A stretch of 64,000 nucleotides of DNA from Faecalispora anaeroviscerum (GCF_947568225.1 NZ_CANOOQ010000001.1:1674001-1738000), one strand, 5' to 3'. Numbered from the stretch's first letter, positions 17,071-26,020 are shown. The notes: a model not told the origin generated them from the letters alone. Numbers and translations: made by a program.

Positions 17071-18756
17071 ATGGAGAAAAGGGAAGAAAAAATCAAGCGC
17101 TTGCTGGATACCTTTTATAAAGTGACACAAATGGAAGCCCTGTTTTTCGACCGCGATCTGAACGCTGTTTCCTGCCAGTTGAACAGGCATGCGTACGAAG
17201 ATTTGCTGGAGCTCAGCGCAGGTAAAATAGAAGTTTTTGTTCACGGTCTCTTTGAAAACGACACCGTTTCCCATCAAAATTTCTATACCTTTTTTCTGAA
17301 CAATAACCTTGTCTGCAACATTTTCGCCCCGTTCGGCAACACGGAAGCTTGCGGTGCATTTGTGACTCAGCCGGCTTTGCTGAGCGCACTGAAAAGCTCT
17401 GAAATCGATATGATACTGGCCGGCCTCTCTCTCGACTCCGAGAAGCGGGACCGGTACAAGCAGGCCCTGCAGAGGGCGCCTGTTATTTCGTACGACAGAA
17501 TCATGCCCCTCGGGCAGACGCTCAGCTCCCTGTCACGCTCGGTATTTGACGAGATGGAATTTCACCAGATATTGTGCGGCGGCGATCTTGACCCGGCTTC
17601 GTCCCAGATGATTTTGCCCACCCTGCCCGCGAACCGAATCCACAACTCTGTTATGGTAGACAGGCACGGCGGCTACCTGATGTACAGGAAGCTCAAGGAC
17701 TCCGTTTCAAAGGGCGACGCCAGCGCACTTTTAAAAGCGATTAGCGGCATCAGCGCCGGGAGCGTACCGATGGATCACCTTTCCTCCAAAAGCTATGTCC
17801 GTTCCCTGAAAAACAGCTTTATCGAGGTGTGCGCCATGTGCCGCTTTTTCGCCATTGACGCCGGAGCGCCTTACCTTAAAACGGCAGATATAACGGAAGA
17901 ATATATTGATCAAATGGAGAATACTGAAAACATTAACGATATTTATGAGCTGATGAAATCCGCTTTACTGGCCTTTACCAGACTAGTGGCCGTGACACGG
18001 ATTACCGGCTATTCAAAACCGGTGAAGCTTTCAATGGAATATATAGAAACGCATTATAAAGAGAAAATCACACTTGGCATTTTGGCACAGCGAGTCAACC
18101 TGAGCAAGTCTTATCTTTCGAACTTAATCAAAAAGCAAACCGGTCTGGATATGGCCGACAATATCAATAAGGTACGCATTGCGGAAAGCAAAAAAATCCT
18201 ACTGCGGTCGAGAGTCAGTGTTTCAGAGCTTTCTTCTATGGTTGGCTATTCGTACAGCAATCATTTTGCCAGAATTTTCAAACAGTTCACCGGCATGACA
18301 CCATCGGAATTTAAAAAGTCCACCGCCGCGGAATCGAAAGAAGAGCGAGAAACGCAGGAGTTGATCCACCAAATTCTTGAGCAGTTCGCTCACACCCTAA
18401 CAATGTACCCAGGAATGATTGACGTGATTCGGATCGTAGACCCAGTTTCGCACCTTTCATGGGTTCGCCCGCACCACGGAGAAACCGTACAAGGCACATG
18501 CTATGAATTTTGGAGCAGGAACAAATCGTGTGACAAGTGTATTTCTCAAATGGCCTTTTCTCAGAATAAATCGTTTATGAAAATCGATCAGAAACCGGAC
18601 AGCTCCTTTTTTGTTATTGCGGCCCCGGTGAATATTGGCCGAAGGAAATATGTTCTGGAGCTGCTGAAAAACATTTCGGAAGACTTTTACGACTGCACAG
18701 CTCCCGCACGCGACGGACATTGGGAGAATTCTCGTTTGCCCGCCCTGCCCAGGTAA
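17071..18756 (+). CDS. AraC-family regulator with N-terminal sensor and C-terminal CxxC PAS-like domain
   Basis: A 561-residue transcription factor. The AraC double helix-turn-helix lies in the middle-to-late part (about 318-416: ILAQRVNLSKSYLSNLIKKQTG and the second HTH around VSELSSMVGYSYSNHFARIFKQFTGMTPSEFKK, ending in the standard family signature). The N-terminal 300 residues are an uncharacterised sensor region. Unusually, 130 residues follow the HTH and contain a small PAS-like module with cysteines (CYEFW...CDKCISQMAF near 477-495), a pattern seen in sensors thought to bind a metal or redox cofactor. GAGGTG stands before the ATG. It converges with the dehydrogenase gene and shares a bidirectional terminator with it. 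Its targets are unknown; the divergent GGDEF-EAL pair or the dehydrogenase are candidates. Confidence 0.88.
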   Translation: MEKREEKIKRLLDTFYKVTQMEALFFDRDLNAVSCQLNRHAYEDLLELSAGKIEVFVHGLFENDTVSHQNFYTFFLNNNLVCNIFAPFGNTEACGAFVTQPALLSALKSSEIDMILAGLSLDSEKRDRYKQALQRAPVISYDRIMPLGQTLSSLSRSVFDEMEFHQILCGGDLDPASSQMILPTLPANRIHNSVMVDRHGGYLMYRKLKDSVSKGDASALLKAISGISAGSVPMDHLSSKSYVRSLKNSFIEVCAMCRFFAIDAGAPYLKTADITEEYIDQMENTENINDIYELMKSALLAFTRLVAVTRITGYSKPVKLSMEYIETHYKEKITLGILAQRVNLSKSYLSNLIKKQTGLDMADNINKVRIAESKKILLRSRVSVSELSSMVGYSYSNHFARIFKQFTGMTPSEFKKSTAAESKEERETQELIHQILEQFAHTLTMYPGMIDVIRIVDPVSHLSWVRPHHGETVQGTCYEFWSRNKSCDKCISQMAFSQNKSFMKIDQKPDSSFFVIAAPVNIGRRKYVLELLKNISEDFYDCTAPARDGHWENSRLPALPR

Positions 18757-18835
18757 GAACGCAAGCTTTTATTCAGCCACTTGGACCCTCGGGTGCCTTT
18801 ACAAGCCGCACCCTCGCGATGGATAGGGCAGATAT

Positions 18836-18878
18836 AAAAAAACAGTTGTCAGGAACTTTTCCTGACAACTGTTTTTTT
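18836..18878. terminator. Bidirectional Rho-independent terminator
   Basis: A near-perfect stem of about 19 bp (AAACAGTTGTCAGGAA / TTCCTGACAACTGTTT) with A- and T-runs on its two sides, between the converging AraC and dehydrogenase genes. Confidence 0.92.
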
Positions 18879-18895
18879 CCTGTGGATACTCTTGT

Positions 18896-20020
18896 TCAAA
18901 TCCCACCGCGGGTGAGTGCTTTCTTTCCGGCCTGATCGACACCGAGAATGGCCTGAATCAGCTTTTCTTCCGTGGGGTTTCCGGGAGCATATTCCCACTC
19001 TACCACAGAGGCTGCTTTTTTAGCGACCACCGGCAGATCCGCTTCAGTCAGGCCAATCTGCCCCATGGTAACGGGAAGCCCGATGCTGCGGTTAAACGCC
19101 AAGATTCTGTCCCTTTCTTCCATCTGGTTGTCATACGTTAAAAGACAGAGCACGCCAAATGAAACGATTTCACCGTGCAGATGCTTTTCACAGGCGGGAA
19201 TCAAGGAGCTACCATAATACACACAGTGGGCAAGCGAGCTATTGTAATAGTAATTATCTTTGGAATCCGGCTGATTCTGATGAACAGTGCAGTTCGATAC
19301 AATTCCGGTCAAAATAATAATATCCAGTGCGACCTGCTCCAGCTCGAACGAAACCCGCTTGTTTTTGCAGTCCTCCAGCGCTCGGCTACCAAACGTAAGC
19401 AGCGGAGAGGTGCAGGTTTTCGAAATTCCCAGACCCAGCAGCGGAAGATGGTGCATTTTTTTGCCGCGGCAGGCGAATGCCACCTCGTATTCCTTGGAAA
19501 GCGCATCCCCAATACCGGCCCAGAACATTTCGTACGGGGCCTCAGCGATGATTCTTGTATTGATAAATGTATGGCACGCAGGCTGCTTTTGATAGTAATA
19601 CTGCTGGAAGGAACCATCCGGATTATAAATCACGCTCAGGTTCGTACAGGCCGCGCAGTTGGAGGCCAGAGTTGGGAACGTGAACACGGGCTTGTCCAGC
19701 AGATCGCCAAGGGTTTTTACCGTGTCGCAGGCGCGGCCGCCGCCTACCGCAAACAGCAGATCGGCCTGCTGAACCAGCGGCTCCTGGCGGAGCTTTTCCA
19801 CGTTTTCCATCGTGGAGTCGCCGCCGTACCACAGAAAGCCGAGAAGCTCCACGCGGGAACCCTCCACCCCCTTGATGAGGGCATCCTTTGCTTTTTCCAT
19901 TGCGGTTTTTCCGCCAATCACGACCGCCTTGTTCCCGTAGTTTCTTGTTAGAAACGGGATTTCCTGATAACAGTCTTCTCCCACACTATAATTCGGCAGA
20001 TAAATATTCTGGTTTTTCAT
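18896..20020 (-). CDS. Iron-containing alcohol dehydrogenase family, HcxA (YbdH)-like hydroxycarboxylate dehydrogenase
   Basis: A 374-residue NAD(P)-linked, metal-dependent dehydrogenase. The nucleotide-binding loop reads FAVGGGRACDTVK (near 90) and metal ligands are the Asp of GIGDALSKEYE, a His in SLAHCVYYGSS and a His in EKHLHGEIVSFG, as in the glycerol dehydrogenase branch. The segment FPTLASNCAACTNLSVIYN is closer to E. coli HcxA/YbdH, which reduces 2-oxobutanoate and other 2-oxo acids, than to GldA, which has a TDAPTSALSV version; this comparison is from memory. ATG 20020 has GAGGAG upstream; the frame extends upstream through the T-box terminator and is not used. A T-box leader precedes the gene, suggesting it is induced when a tRNA (probably isoleucyl) is uncharged. 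Exact substrate is inferred. Confidence 0.82.
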   Translation of the reverse strand: MKNQNIYLPNYSVGEDCYQEIPFLTRNYGNKAVVIGGKTAMEKAKDALIKGVEGSRVELLGFLWYGGDSTMENVEKLRQEPLVQQADLLFAVGGGRACDTVKTLGDLLDKPVFTFPTLASNCAACTNLSVIYNPDGSFQQYYYQKQPACHTFINTRIIAEAPYEMFWAGIGDALSKEYEVAFACRGKKMHHLPLLGLGISKTCTSPLLTFGSRALEDCKNKRVSFELEQVALDIIILTGIVSNCTVHQNQPDSKDNYYYNSSLAHCVYYGSSLIPACEKHLHGEIVSFGVLCLLTYDNQMEERDRILAFNRSIGLPVTMGQIGLTEADLPVVAKKAASVVEWEYAPGNPTEEKLIQAILGVDQAGKKALTRGGI

Positions 20021-20068
20021 CTTTGCAGCTCCTCTTTTCTTCCGGCAATTCTCTTTGTTTTCGGGCAT

Positions 20069-20368
20069 AAAAAAACGACCCGCCCATATTAGGACGAATC
20101 GATCGTGGTACCACCTAATTTTACATGAAAGTGTTGCTTTCACGCCTTATCACAACACAGAAAAGACCTGTGCCGTTTCCCATTTTACGGCGGGCTTCCG
20201 TCAGAACCTACTGGGGAACCGTTCCCTTTCAGCCTGCAGCTCCAAGAGGATTTCGAACTCACCGCCGGGGAAGCGTTCTCATCATCCGCTTCTCTCTTTG
20301 CTCGGTTGAGATGAGCCTACTTGTTCTTTTCACAGCTTTTTTTATTCACTTGTATCAAAAACTGTACA
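20069..20368 (-). promoter_or_regulatory. T-box riboswitch leader with isoleucine-like (AUC) specifier
   Basis: The leader has the T-box core AGGTGGTACCACG (about 20103-20115), followed by a terminator stem CGATTCGTCC / GGGCGGGTCG and seven T (20069-20075). Upstream are an AGAGAG element, CTCATC/GGTGAG and CAAG/CTTG helices flanking a Stem I internal loop, and the conserved GCTGAAAG...CAGTAGG linker. In the Stem I loop GAA (20252-20254) is followed by ATC (20249-20251), the place where the specifier codon is normally found, hence isoleucine. The dehydrogenase ATG begins about 50 bases after the terminator, so it is the regulated gene. T-box identity is strong; the specifier reading is likely. 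Confidence 0.88.
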
Positions 20369-20374
20369 ACTAGA

Positions 20375-20403
20375 TATATACCACGGCAGGAAGTGCTTGT
20401 CAA
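20375..20403 (-). promoter_or_regulatory. sigma-A promoter of the T-box leader
   Basis: TTGACA (20398-20403) and TATATA (20375-20380) separated by 17 bases; the predicted RNA start is just upstream of Stem I. Confidence 0.8.
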
Positions 20404-20472
20404 GCCGCTTGATCAAAATATAACACCTGCCCAGGCAGAAAATCTAGTGATTCTGCCACCGGAAGAAAGTTG

Positions 20473-20515
20473 AAACGAAGTGGGCCGGGAGCAAAGCTCC
20501 CGGCCCACTTCGTTT
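20473..20515 (-). terminator. Terminator hairpin downstream of the hydrogenase operon
   Basis: A perfect 20-bp stem (20473-20492 with 20496-20515) and a three-base loop. The T-tract on either side is only three bases, so it may act as an RNA-stabilising or bidirectional hairpin. Confidence 0.75.
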
Positions 20516-20533
20516 GATAAAATAAGTCAGGCA

Positions 20534-22300
20534 TCAATAAACGTCATTCGGACGATTCTGCTGGAGATACGGGGAAAGCGGACACTCCCATAGCTTTTGG
20601 TTGGTATGAAGCAGCTTGTGGGAACGCTCCGACAGAGGCTTTTCAAAATAATCGCGGTACGCCTCGAGCACCGCAGGATTTTCATGGGAGAAGCGCAGCG
20701 TGTTTTCCTTATCCAGCTCATAAAGCTGCGCTCCGCGAACCTGCGCAAATTCCATTCCTTCCGTAATCGGCTGGCCGCCGCCGCCGGCGCAGCCACCCGG
20801 GCAGGCCATTACCTCCACAAAATCATACGAAGCCCGACCACCGCGGATGGACTCCATGAGTCTCCTTGCGTTCCCAAGCCCGTTGACAACAGCCACCCGC
20901 AGAGTCCGGTCAGCTATCCGGAAGCTTGCTTCCTTCCAGCCCTCCATCCCGCCAACCTCAAGAAATGCATCGGGGTCAGGATTCTCACCCGTCGCCAAAT
21001 AATATGCCGAACGCAGGGCCGCCTGCATTACGCCACCCGTTGCTCCGAAAATCACAGCTGCACCGGTGCCGACACCGAGCGGCATATCAAACTCCTCTTC
21101 CTCCAGCTCAGACACCTGAATATGTTCCGCGCGAATCATGCGGTCGATCTCGCGGGTAGTCAGAACCAGGTCAACGTCCTGCCCCGCCCCAGCGTCGTTC
21201 AATACCTTCTGCGCGCATTCGTCCTTTTTGGCCAGACACGGCATAATCGAAATGGAATAAATCCGTTTGGGGTCCGCATTGAGCAGCTTTGCGTAATAGC
21301 TCTTGGCCACGGCACCAAACATCTGCTGAGGTGATTTGGCGCTGGAAAGATGGCCGACCATATCGGGATATTGCGATTTTAAAAACCGCACCCACCCGGG
21401 ACAGCACGAGGTAAACATTGGGAATTTGGCCGTATCGGGCCGGCTCAGCTTTTCCAGCAGCTCGCTGCCCTCCTCCATGATGGTGAGGTCGGCGGCAAAA
21501 TTCGTATCGAAGATATAGCGGAATCCCATCTTCCTCAGTGCGGCAACAAGGCGTTTTACGGTTGCTTCTTCGCGGGAGAGACCGAACGGCTCTCCCCACG
21601 CCGCGCGCACGGACGGCGCGATCTGCACCACTGTGATTTTATCCGGGTCCGCCAGTGCGGCAAAGGCTTTTTCGGTGTCGTCGCGCTCGCGCAGCGCCCC
21701 AACCGGGCAATGTGTGATGCACTGGCCGCAGAGCGCGCAGTCTGAATCTTCGATCTTCCGATTCCAGGTGACGTCTACGGTAGTGCGGGAGCCGGTATTC
21801 GCCACATCCCAAATGTGCATGCCCTGAATCTCATCGCACACCTGGATGCAACGCATACACTTGATACACTTGGAAAAATCGCGGATCAGCGGAAAGCGTT
21901 TATTCCATTCCGAAACCGGAAGCTCCCGCTGATATGGTAAGTCCAGAATGCCCAGATCGTTCGCGATTTTTTGCAGGCCGCAGTTCCCGCTCCGAACGCA
22001 GGTGGAGCAGTAGCAGTCGTGCTGCGAAAGGATCAGCTCAACAATGCCCCGGCGGGCCTCGCGGACGCGCGGGCTGTTGGTGTAAACTACCATCCCCTCT
22101 TCCACCCGGTTATTGCACGAAGCCACGAGCTTATCCTTGCCCTGCAGTTCCACCACGCAGACCCGGCAGGCTCCGATTTCGTTGATTCCCTTCAGGTAGC
22201 AGAGGGTGGGAATGTGGATACCAACCGAGGCCGCCGCATCCAGAATGGTAGAGCCTTCCTCTACCTCGTACGCCTTGTGATTGATCGTTACCTTTACCAT
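20534..22300 (-). CDS. [FeFe] hydrogenase, group A, NAD(P)H-linked catalytic subunit
   Basis: A 588-residue cytoplasmic iron-only hydrogenase that evolves H2 from reduced cofactors in fermentation. Domain order: N-terminal 2Fe-2S plant-type domain (Cys cluster in TLCYLKGINEIGACRVC), a His/Cys-ligated cluster domain (CYCSTCVRSGNC), two 4Fe-4S clusters (CIKCMRCIQVC and CALCGQCITHCPVG), then the H-cluster domain with all three signatures: TSCCPGW (near 300), MPCLAKKDE (near 353) and ACPGGCAGGGGQP (near 500). The small C-terminal domain follows. ATG 22300 is preferred over upstream starts because GGGGGGAGGG precedes it. Its start overlaps the end of the flavoprotein gene by seven bases, so the two are translated together. 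Function is secure; NADH versus NADPH dependence is not. Confidence 0.96.
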   Translation of the reverse strand: MVKVTINHKAYEVEEGSTILDAAASVGIHIPTLCYLKGINEIGACRVCVVELQGKDKLVASCNNRVEEGMVVYTNSPRVREARRGIVELILSQHDCYCSTCVRSGNCGLQKIANDLGILDLPYQRELPVSEWNKRFPLIRDFSKCIKCMRCIQVCDEIQGMHIWDVANTGSRTTVDVTWNRKIEDSDCALCGQCITHCPVGALRERDDTEKAFAALADPDKITVVQIAPSVRAAWGEPFGLSREEATVKRLVAALRKMGFRYIFDTNFAADLTIMEEGSELLEKLSRPDTAKFPMFTSCCPGWVRFLKSQYPDMVGHLSSAKSPQQMFGAVAKSYYAKLLNADPKRIYSISIMPCLAKKDECAQKVLNDAGAGQDVDLVLTTREIDRMIRAEHIQVSELEEEEFDMPLGVGTGAAVIFGATGGVMQAALRSAYYLATGENPDPDAFLEVGGMEGWKEASFRIADRTLRVAVVNGLGNARRLMESIRGGRASYDFVEVMACPGGCAGGGGQPITEGMEFAQVRGAQLYELDKENTLRFSHENPAVLEAYRDYFEKPLSERSHKLLHTNQKLWECPLSPYLQQNRPNDVY

Positions 22301-24129
22301 CTGTAAGCCCTCCCCCCTTTGAATACGCCATAACCAAAATGATCGCAGCGCAAACACCGCGAGGATTCCTGAACGGCTTCCTGATCGGTCATGCCGCTTT
22401 CCATCAGATCAAAATCGTTCTTTCTCTCCTCTGATTCGCGTTCGGTCAGGTTCACCCTGCCGCAGGGCGGCCTGTCATCCATATTGGCGGAGGGAATGAC
22501 CACATACGTCGTGATTTCATGATGATACCCCAGAAAATTATCGATATTGGCGGCAGCCACTTTACCGGCTGCCACCGCCTTGATCACCGTGGCAGGGCCG
22601 CTGACGCAGTCGCCGCCGGCGAACAGGTTCGGGATATTGTCTACCCGGGCGCAGCTCTGCGCAATGATACTACCCCGGCTGACCGGAACGCCGTATTCCG
22701 CAAACGGCCCGTATTCCACGCTCTGGCCGATCGCCGACACGATCAAGTCGCAAGGGATCCGCCTTTCCTGTATATCCGCATCCACCGGCTTCGGACGCCC
22801 GGCGGAATCCATGTTCCCGATAATCTGTGGCTTCACCCACAGCGCGGCAACATCGCCGTCTTCGGTCGCTTCAATCCTGGAGGGCGCTTGCAGACACAAA
22901 ATCCGGCAGCCCTCATTCGCCGCTCCCTGCACCTCTTCCGGCAGGGCGGTCATGTCCTCCTCGCGGCGGCGATAGACAATCGCGACCTTCTCTGCACCAA
23001 GACGAACAGCGGAGCGGGCCGCGTCCATTGCAACGTTTCCGCCGCCGATCACCACCACGGTTTTTCCGGCAAAGCCCAATTTTGCATTGTTGCCGATACT
23101 GCGCAGCAGATCGACCGCAGAGATCATCCCGCGGCTGTTTTCCCCCGGGATGCCCAGTTTTCTGTCTGAATGCGCACCAATTGCGATATAAACCGCGTCG
23201 TATGTTCCCGTTAGATCAGAAATTTCGAGATCCTTGCCAACGTTGACTCCGGTTTTCACCTGAACCCCGGTAGAGAGGATGGCCTCGATATCATCCCAAA
23301 GCCGCTCGCGCGGCAAGCGGTAGCTCGGGATTCCGTACCGCAGCATTCCGCCCAGATGCGGCTGCTTCTCGTAAACGGTAACGCTGTGACCCATCAGCGA
23401 GAGGTAATAGGCGGTGCTCAGCCCGCCCGGTCCCGCGCCGATAACCGCCACCCGCTTACCCGTAGAGGGCGCGCAGTCGGGCGCGGGCACCTTGCCCGCA
23501 TGGTCGACGGCAAAGCGCTTAATCCCGCGGATATTGATGGAAGCGTCGATCATGTTCCTTCTGCAGCGCGCCTCGCAGGGATGCTCGCAGACAAACGCGC
23601 AGGCCGTCGGGAACGGATTGTCCTTTCGGATCAGCTGCACCGCGTCGGCATACCTGCCCGCGTGCACCAGGGCAATATACCCGGGGATATCTACCCCGGC
23701 GGGACACAACGCCACGCAGGGCACCGGCTGGTTCAAATTACAGGTACATCGGCCTGTTGCAACGTGTTCCACGTAATCCTCGCGGAAGCCCCGAACCCCT
23801 TTGAGCACCATGTCGGCCGCCTCATAACCTATGGCGCAGTCTGCTGACTGCACTATAATGTTGGCAGTTCTTTCAATTAAATCTATGGTTTCCATCGTGG
23901 CCTTCTGATTCAGCACATCTTCGAGCAAATTTTCCAGCTGCGCAAGGCCAATGCGGCACGGCACGCATTTTCCGCACGTCTGCGCTCTGCATATTTTCAG
24001 AAAGGATGCCGCAAGATCAACAGGACACAGGTTTGGAGGGCTGGCAATGATCCGGCGTTCCAGATCACGGTAAAGCTTTTCGACAGTGGTTTGTGCTTTG
24101 TTCGGCGTTATAATTTCAAGTCTGCTCAT
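22294..24129 (-). CDS. Flavoprotein partner of the hydrogenase: NuoF C-terminal Fe-S domain fused to a GltD-like NAD(P)/FAD domain
   Basis: A 611-residue electron-transfer subunit. Residues 1-115 match the C-terminal 4Fe-4S part of NuoF/HydB-type proteins (CGKCVPCRIG near 53, with a final Cys in SADCAIGYEA). Residues 120-560 are like the small subunit of glutamate synthase and NfnB: Cys-rich segment (CVALCPAGVDIPGY, CEHPCEARCRR), FAD-binding VAVIGAGPGGLSTAYYL, NAD(P)-binding VVVIGGGNVAMDAARSA and the GATVIKAV-type FAD tail (FAGGDCVSGPATVIKAV). A C-terminal CLRC ends the protein. It lacks the FMN/NADH Rossmann region of NuoF. It probably passes electrons between NAD(P)H and the hydrogenase. 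First gene of a two-gene operon. Confidence 0.9.
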   Translation of the reverse strand: MSRLEIITPNKAQTTVEKLYRDLERRIIASPPNLCPVDLAASFLKICRAQTCGKCVPCRIGLAQLENLLEDVLNQKATMETIDLIERTANIIVQSADCAIGYEAADMVLKGVRGFREDYVEHVATGRCTCNLNQPVPCVALCPAGVDIPGYIALVHAGRYADAVQLIRKDNPFPTACAFVCEHPCEARCRRNMIDASINIRGIKRFAVDHAGKVPAPDCAPSTGKRVAVIGAGPGGLSTAYYLSLMGHSVTVYEKQPHLGGMLRYGIPSYRLPRERLWDDIEAILSTGVQVKTGVNVGKDLEISDLTGTYDAVYIAIGAHSDRKLGIPGENSRGMISAVDLLRSIGNNAKLGFAGKTVVVIGGGNVAMDAARSAVRLGAEKVAIVYRRREEDMTALPEEVQGAANEGCRILCLQAPSRIEATEDGDVAALWVKPQIIGNMDSAGRPKPVDADIQERRIPCDLIVSAIGQSVEYGPFAEYGVPVSRGSIIAQSCARVDNIPNLFAGGDCVSGPATVIKAVAAGKVAAANIDNFLGYHHEITTYVVIPSANMDDRPPCGRVNLTERESEERKNDFDLMESGMTDQEAVQESSRCLRCDHFGYGVFKGGRAYRW

Positions 24130-24170
24130 TATTTCACCACTCCCAATCAGGAAAATACGAAACTATAATA

Positions 24171-24199
24171 ATTATAATATAATTTCGATAGAGTGTAAA
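24171..24199 (-). promoter_or_regulatory. sigma-A promoter of the hydrogenase operon
   Basis: TTTACA (24194-24199) and TATAAT (24171-24176) with a 17-base spacer, about 40 bases upstream of the flavoprotein start. Confidence 0.75.
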
Positions 24200-24522
24200 T
24201 GATTTTTCGGTAAATATTTATCAAACAACTTTAAAATATACATCAATTTTGTTATAATTGTAGTAAATTAATATTCTAAAATTGCTTTAAGAGGCATTTA
24301 CACCTTGCCTCAAAACGCAATCAAGAGCAATCCATCCCATCAGCAAACGGCGCTGGCAGATACAGACAAAAAACCAGCGGGGAAGCAAATGGCCTTCCCG
24401 CCGGTTTTTCCACACAATCAATCCACGCCTATTAAACCACACAAAATAAATCCGTCAAAAATGCTTTTCCAGATGTAAGGCAGTAATGCGAATTTTTCCA
24501 TCTTCGCCGAAAATTCAATGCC
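24200..24522. other. gap between hydrogenase promoter and amidohydrolase gene
   Basis: About 320 bases without a gene. The left part is AT-rich; the right part contains the terminator of the amidohydrolase gene. No further signal seen. Confidence 0.4.
24368..24408 (-). terminator. Rho-independent terminator of the amidohydrolase operon
   Basis: AAACC-GCGGGGAAG pairs with CTTCCCGC-GGTTT (one mismatch/bulge); the minus-strand RNA continues TTTTTTG. It lies about 115 bases past the stop. Confidence 0.7.
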
Positions 24523-25983
24523 TTACAGCTTGCTGATTGCTTTGGGAAGCACTTCTTTCGGGATTGCGCAAACATACTTCTGGCCGTTCATACGCTCCTT
24601 GAATTCGCGCCGGGCTTTCTCTACCAGTTCCGGCTGCTCCAGAAGATCGACTGCCGCGCCGGCCAGGACCTTTGCAGCCAGCATCATGCCCTTATGGCCG
24701 ATCGAGGTCTTATCCTGAGAAACCAGCTGCCAGGAATGCTCCGGAGTACCGATGGCATAGCAGGCTGTTACAATCTGAGAGGTCGGCACATTCCAGCTTA
24801 CATCACCTACATCGGAGGAGCCGGGAAGCACAACATTCGGGCCATCCTCGCTGAAAGGAAGCAGAATATCGCAAATATCTCTCTCCTGCAGCTTCTGCAG
24901 AAGCTCTCTGCTCTCACGCTGCAGCAAGTGAGCAGCATACAAATCCAGCAGATCCTGAGCCCGCGCTTCGGACAGCGGAGCTGTTTTTGCAATCTTTCCG
25001 GCAAAGGCGAGTTCCTCTTCGGTATATTCCGGCAGCTTCTGCTCTTCAAAGTTCCGGTACAAAACGGCGGCAAGCGATTTGTTGGGCACCAGGTCGGCAC
25101 ACGCCTTTACAAATTCGATCTCCACTTCGGTTCCGGTCATCAGCGCAGCGCCCTGCGCAATCTGGTTGACCCTCTGGTAGATTTCCTCCACCTGCGGTAT
25201 TTTGGGTGCACGGATTAGGTACAGAACCGAGGCGGTTGACTGAACCACGTTCGGGGAAAATCCGCCGGCATCATGAATCGCGTAGTGTACCCGGGCCTGC
25301 GGAACAATGTGCTCCCGCAGGAAATTAGCGCCGACATTCATCAGCTCCACCGCATCAAGAGCGCTTCTGCCCAAATACGGTGACGCCGCTGCATGAGCGG
25401 ACTTCCCCTTGAAGCGATACATCACCTGATAATTGGCAAGGCTGGACATATCGAAAATTCCGTTGACTCCCATGGGGTGCCAGGCCAGCGCCGCGTCGAG
25501 GCCGTCAAAAACGCCCTCTCTTGCCATAAACGCTTTGCCTGAGCCGCCTTCTTCCGCCGGGCAGCCGAACAGCTTAACCGTACCTGCCAGCCGGTTTTCC
25601 TCCAGATACGTTTTCACCGCCAGCGCGGCGCCGACTGAACCGCCCGCAAACAGATTATGTCCGCAGCCATGGCCGTTTCCGCCAGGGGTCAGCGCCTGCT
25701 GTTCTGCGCAGTGAGCCTTCTGGCTCAGGCCCGACAGAGCGTCGTATTCCGCCAGTATTCCAATCACAGGACCGCCGCTGCCATAGGTTCCGCAAAAGGC
25801 GGTTTCGATGTTGCCAACCTTCTCCTGCACGGAAAAACCATTTTCTTGCAGTGCTTTTTTCAGAAGATCCGCAGACTGAAATTCTTCGAACGCAGTTTCC
25901 GCGTACTCCCAAATGCAGTCGGAAAGCTTGGTGATGACCGGCTTTTTCTGATCCAAGTATTCGTACATTTGCTGTTTATTCAT
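24523..25983 (-). CDS. M20 family amidohydrolase, AbgB-like (p-aminobenzoyl-glutamate hydrolase subunit B type)
   Basis: A 486-residue cytoplasmic zinc/manganese peptidase-fold enzyme that cleaves an acyl-amino acid amide bond. Metal-site motifs seen: GILAEYDAL (near 80), GGNGHGCGHNLFAG (near 105), CPAEEGGSGK (near 145), AWHPMG and a late HKGM. A dimerisation domain (KGKSAHAAASPYLGRSALDAVELM near 195) is typical. The length and the SSDVGDVSW motif match the AbgB subgroup, which releases glutamate from p-aminobenzoyl-glutamate in E. coli. The adjacent GltS-like carrier fits uptake of an acyl- or dipeptide-like glutamate compound, but the true substrate is unknown. It is the second gene of a two-gene operon, 37 bases after the carrier. 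Confidence 0.88.
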   Translation of the reverse strand: MNKQQMYEYLDQKKPVITKLSDCIWEYAETAFEEFQSADLLKKALQENGFSVQEKVGNIETAFCGTYGSGGPVIGILAEYDALSGLSQKAHCAEQQALTPGGNGHGCGHNLFAGGSVGAALAVKTYLEENRLAGTVKLFGCPAEEGGSGKAFMAREGVFDGLDAALAWHPMGVNGIFDMSSLANYQVMYRFKGKSAHAAASPYLGRSALDAVELMNVGANFLREHIVPQARVHYAIHDAGGFSPNVVQSTASVLYLIRAPKIPQVEEIYQRVNQIAQGAALMTGTEVEIEFVKACADLVPNKSLAAVLYRNFEEQKLPEYTEEELAFAGKIAKTAPLSEARAQDLLDLYAAHLLQRESRELLQKLQERDICDILLPFSEDGPNVVLPGSSDVGDVSWNVPTSQIVTACYAIGTPEHSWQLVSQDKTSIGHKGMMLAAKVLAGAAVDLLEQPELVEKARREFKERMNGQKYVCAIPKEVLPKAISKL

Positions 25984-26020
25984 TTTCCCAAGGTTCCTTT
26001 CATTAAGACAATTTGCCCGA

